Shown in pieces: positions 61,805-64,000 of a DNA stretch of 64,000 nucleotides. The notes under the pieces are model-generated. The model was not told where the DNA came from. It ran no database searches and was given only the letters and a program-made list of their open reading frames with translations. Both the position numbers and the translations under genes were made by a program. Each line of letters starts with the position of its first letter. The stretch's first letter is position 1. The DNA comes from Pythium myriotylum (taxonomy: Eukaryota > Oomycota > Peronosporomycetes > Pythiales > Pythiaceae), in assembly GCA_023091665.1 (NCBI GenBank), contig JALJCQ010000030.1, forward strand, positions 3,226,501-3,290,500, read 5' to 3'.

Positions 61805-64000
61805 ATGCGGAAGCGCGCCTCCATGTCGTCCATTCCCAAATCCTCGGCGACGCCCGACGCCATGGTCTTCGGCTTGGGCTCGGCGGCTGCGGCGCCCGTG
61901 CACGCGGACGTGCGGCTCAGCGGCAAGGTGCTCAAGCGCAACGCCGGCTTCCTGCGGCAGTGGCGCGCGCGGTAGGTTGAAGTAGCGAGAGAACAACGCG
62001 AAACGGAAACCTGCTGACCTTCGCGCGGCGCGCAGTGCGATGGTCGTGACCTCGGACGGCTTCCTGCGGTACGACAAGAGGAAAGGCGACAACACGCGCA
62101 CCAAGGAGACCGACCTGCTCAAGGTTTGGCCTGCGAGAGAGCTCGTGGCGGGACCACATGCACGGGAGCTGATATGTTGGGTGTGGTCGCTGTGCTACAG
62201 TCGCAAATCAGCCCCAACTTGGTGCTGAACGGCAACAACTACTGCATTGAGATCCAATGCGATCAGAGCCAGTTCGTGCTCGGCTTCCCGAGCAAGTCCG
62301 AGGCCCGCCTGTGGCAAGAAGTCATGCTCGAAGTAGCCGACAGCAACGCGGCCGGTCGTCGCGCCTGGGTCGCGCAGCTGCGTCGAGTGCTGACGCTCAA
62401 TTTGCGCGAACGCCGCGAAGCTGTGGAGAGAATGGGCGACCGAGATTGGCTAACGGAGTGGAACTACTGCTGGAAGTGAGTCTCCCATCAAACGACCGAG
62501 ACTTCGATTGCTTGAGTGCTGAGCTTAACGAGTTGAGTGCTCTAGATCGATGAACAAAGGTCGTGAGGAAGACTTCAACGGTCGCCGGCGTCGACTGAAG
62601 CGGTTGTATACGGTACGCATCGTACTTTTGATTAGTAGACGGTTGAAGTTAACAACTCCTGCGTTGGTGTTCAGATCTGGCTGCAGTTCCAGCTCTTTGC
62701 TGAAGTTGTTGCAGAAATTCATTTAGCGACTGCTCAATCACGAGATATGGGGAGAACACCGCTGTCTAGGGACAATCCAGCGCGCAAGAGCGAGAGCGAT
62801 GTGTCGGAAGCTCGGTCCAACTACTCGTCGACCTCCGGCAAGGATTCCTCATCGAGCAGTGTCTCAAAAGGTTGGGCGGTATCGTGGTCGTCAAATGGGC
62901 TCTCCGATGTTGACTTTGTTGAGATGAAGAGCATGAAGATCGAGTACGGTTCGAAGTCATGGCGTGGGGAGAAGCGACTAAAAAAGGAAGTTGCTGATTT
63001 CGCTCGTTTTCGCCAAACCCTCGAGTCGTTAGTGTCAATGCATGGGATGCAAGATGCAATGGCTAAGTTCCCCTCGTTCCCCTTGATGGCTGCGTTCTCA
63101 ATCCGTGGAGTGCAAATTGTTGCCAATGCACTACCATTGAACGTGGAGGTGGAGATGATCCAAGTTGACCGACGAGATATAAGCGAACTCACTGGCGGGC
63201 TTCGACTGAAAGGTGGGCTGAGTCGATTTTTGTTTGGAGAATTTCCGGAACTGTGGGTCCGCAGAGTTCGCGGCACACAAGAAGGGGAGCTCGTGAGAGT
63301 CGCCTCCAAGTACGATGATGTTCTTCGGTACTCATTACGGTCAAATTTGGTTCATGGTGTACTTCTTCGAGCTGGTGAGGGACACATTCAAGTCCTATCT
63401 GCCCACGACGTTGGAGAATTGGTTCAAGGAGTTGCTCCGCGTTGGACGCCGTATCTTGACCTTCTCTACTATCAAGTTGGGTCAAGTGATGGAACCACGA
63501 ATAACTACCCGGCGAGACAATTCTTGCTAAAGCGGCCTAAGAGCGAATCATGCAATGGAGACGTCGTGATTGCGGTTGACGCAAGTGTGAACCGACTGCA
63601 GCTCAACCTCAAGGAGGGCTTTATTAAAAAGTACCAAGTTGAGATTCTTCCAATCCTGCGCCGCCTACAAGACGTGAAGTCCACAAACGCGCAAATGATC
63701 AACAACCACAAAGGAGGAGACTCATCTGTTGTTGATCCTGCTGCGGCTATTGTTGACGATCTTGAGTTGACAATCAAGCGGTTGCTTCGACGGCATGTAC
63801 GAGAGGTGGCATGTAAGCTTGTGACTCTTGGTGATGACGTTGCTCCTTCAGTCAACAACCAACCAGGGCGATTAAGCAGGACAGCGTCTGCTGCTTTTAG
63901 TCGCCAGTACTCTGTTGATCATAACGGGGGCTCTCTGAGCTTTGGTGATCCGCCTCGGAGGCAGTCTTCTATGTCAAATCTGGCAACGGGAGGGCAACGC
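61805..64000 (+). CDS. PH-domain protein, multi-exon (3' partial)
   Basis: Exons 61805-61971, 62036-62123, 62201-62475, 62546-62612 and 62675 to the right edge (introns 64, 77, 70 and 62 nt). The 641 visible residues are in frame and the last exon is still open. The first three exons encode a pleckstrin-homology domain, about residues 38-140: SGKVLKRNAGFLRQWRARAM, VVTSDGFLRYDKRKG, NYCIEIQCDQSQFVLGFPSK, SEARLWQEVM with the conserved C-terminal Trp. Exon 4 adds a basic stretch (GRRRRLKRLYT), then a short hydrophobic helix (IWLQFQLFAEVVAEIHLATA). Exon 5 is Ser-rich, then a large unrecognised domain (FPLMAAFSIRGVQIVANALP, SRFLFGEFPELWVRRVRGTQ). It is likely recruited to membranes by phosphoinositides. 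The C-terminal part is unknown and the gene is cut. Confidence 0.8.

Noticed and set aside
1..64000. tRNA or rRNA genes and CRISPR arrays
   Set aside because: No B-box-like GGTTCGAATCC arm with a matching acceptor stem, no rRNA-like stretch, and no regularly spaced repeats were seen by eye.

Overview
The window is eukaryotic nuclear DNA, most probably from an oomycete of the Phytophthora/Pythium kind. The signs are many intact genes with short spacers, uniformly short GT-AG introns (29 could be placed, all 60-83 nt), GC-rich third codon positions, a pair of membrane-anchored GH5 glycoside hydrolases, a SHAQKY-type Myb, a type I (bacterial/fungal-like) DAHP synthase and bZIP-like proteins of a form I associate with oomycetes. 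A CYB5D1-type gene suggests that the organism makes flagellated (zoospore) cells. Species-level assignment is inference; no database was searched.

Layout. (1) 0-19.5 kb is dense: an Spp2/GPKOW-type splicing factor (cut by the left edge), a small SANT-domain protein, a PA-isochorismatase fusion, an ankyrin-WW protein, a degenerate Ras-like GTPase fused to an SH2 domain, an AAAP amino-acid transporter, a TM9/nonaspanin, two tandem GH5 genes and a SHAQKY Myb. (2) 19.5-34.4 kb is gene-poor and decayed. Its only convincing coding sequence is a family of five related bZIP-like loci, three intact and two broken. (3) 34.4-57.6 kb is dense again: a three-BRCT/SWIM/DNA ligase protein, DAHP synthase, a MAN1/Src1-like inner nuclear membrane protein, a RING protein, a DUF445 membrane protein, a cysteine desulfurase-TtcA fusion, CYB5D1, SCAR/WAVE, an LSM14/Scd6-like protein, and a second copy of the desulfurase that ends where the TtcA module would begin. 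(4) 57.6-64 kb holds a decayed 0.9 kb inverted-repeat element, a multi-pass membrane protein and the start of a PH-domain protein that runs off the right edge.

The genes do not form an operon-like system; they are mostly housekeeping genes for RNA processing (Spp2, LSM14), actin and flagella (SCAR, CYB5D1), the nuclear envelope (MAN1-like), membrane transport, and cell-wall or carbohydrate work (GH5 pair). The strongest candidates for something undescribed are the desulfurase-TtcA fusion with its truncated neighbour, the GTPase-SH2 fusion with non-consensus GTPase motifs, the BRCT-SWIM-ligase, the PA-isochorismatase with altered catalytic residues, and the bZIP-like family whose basic region has lost its usual asparagine. 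Intron positions were derived by matching splice consensus, reading phase and protein family continuity; every spliced model closes in frame.
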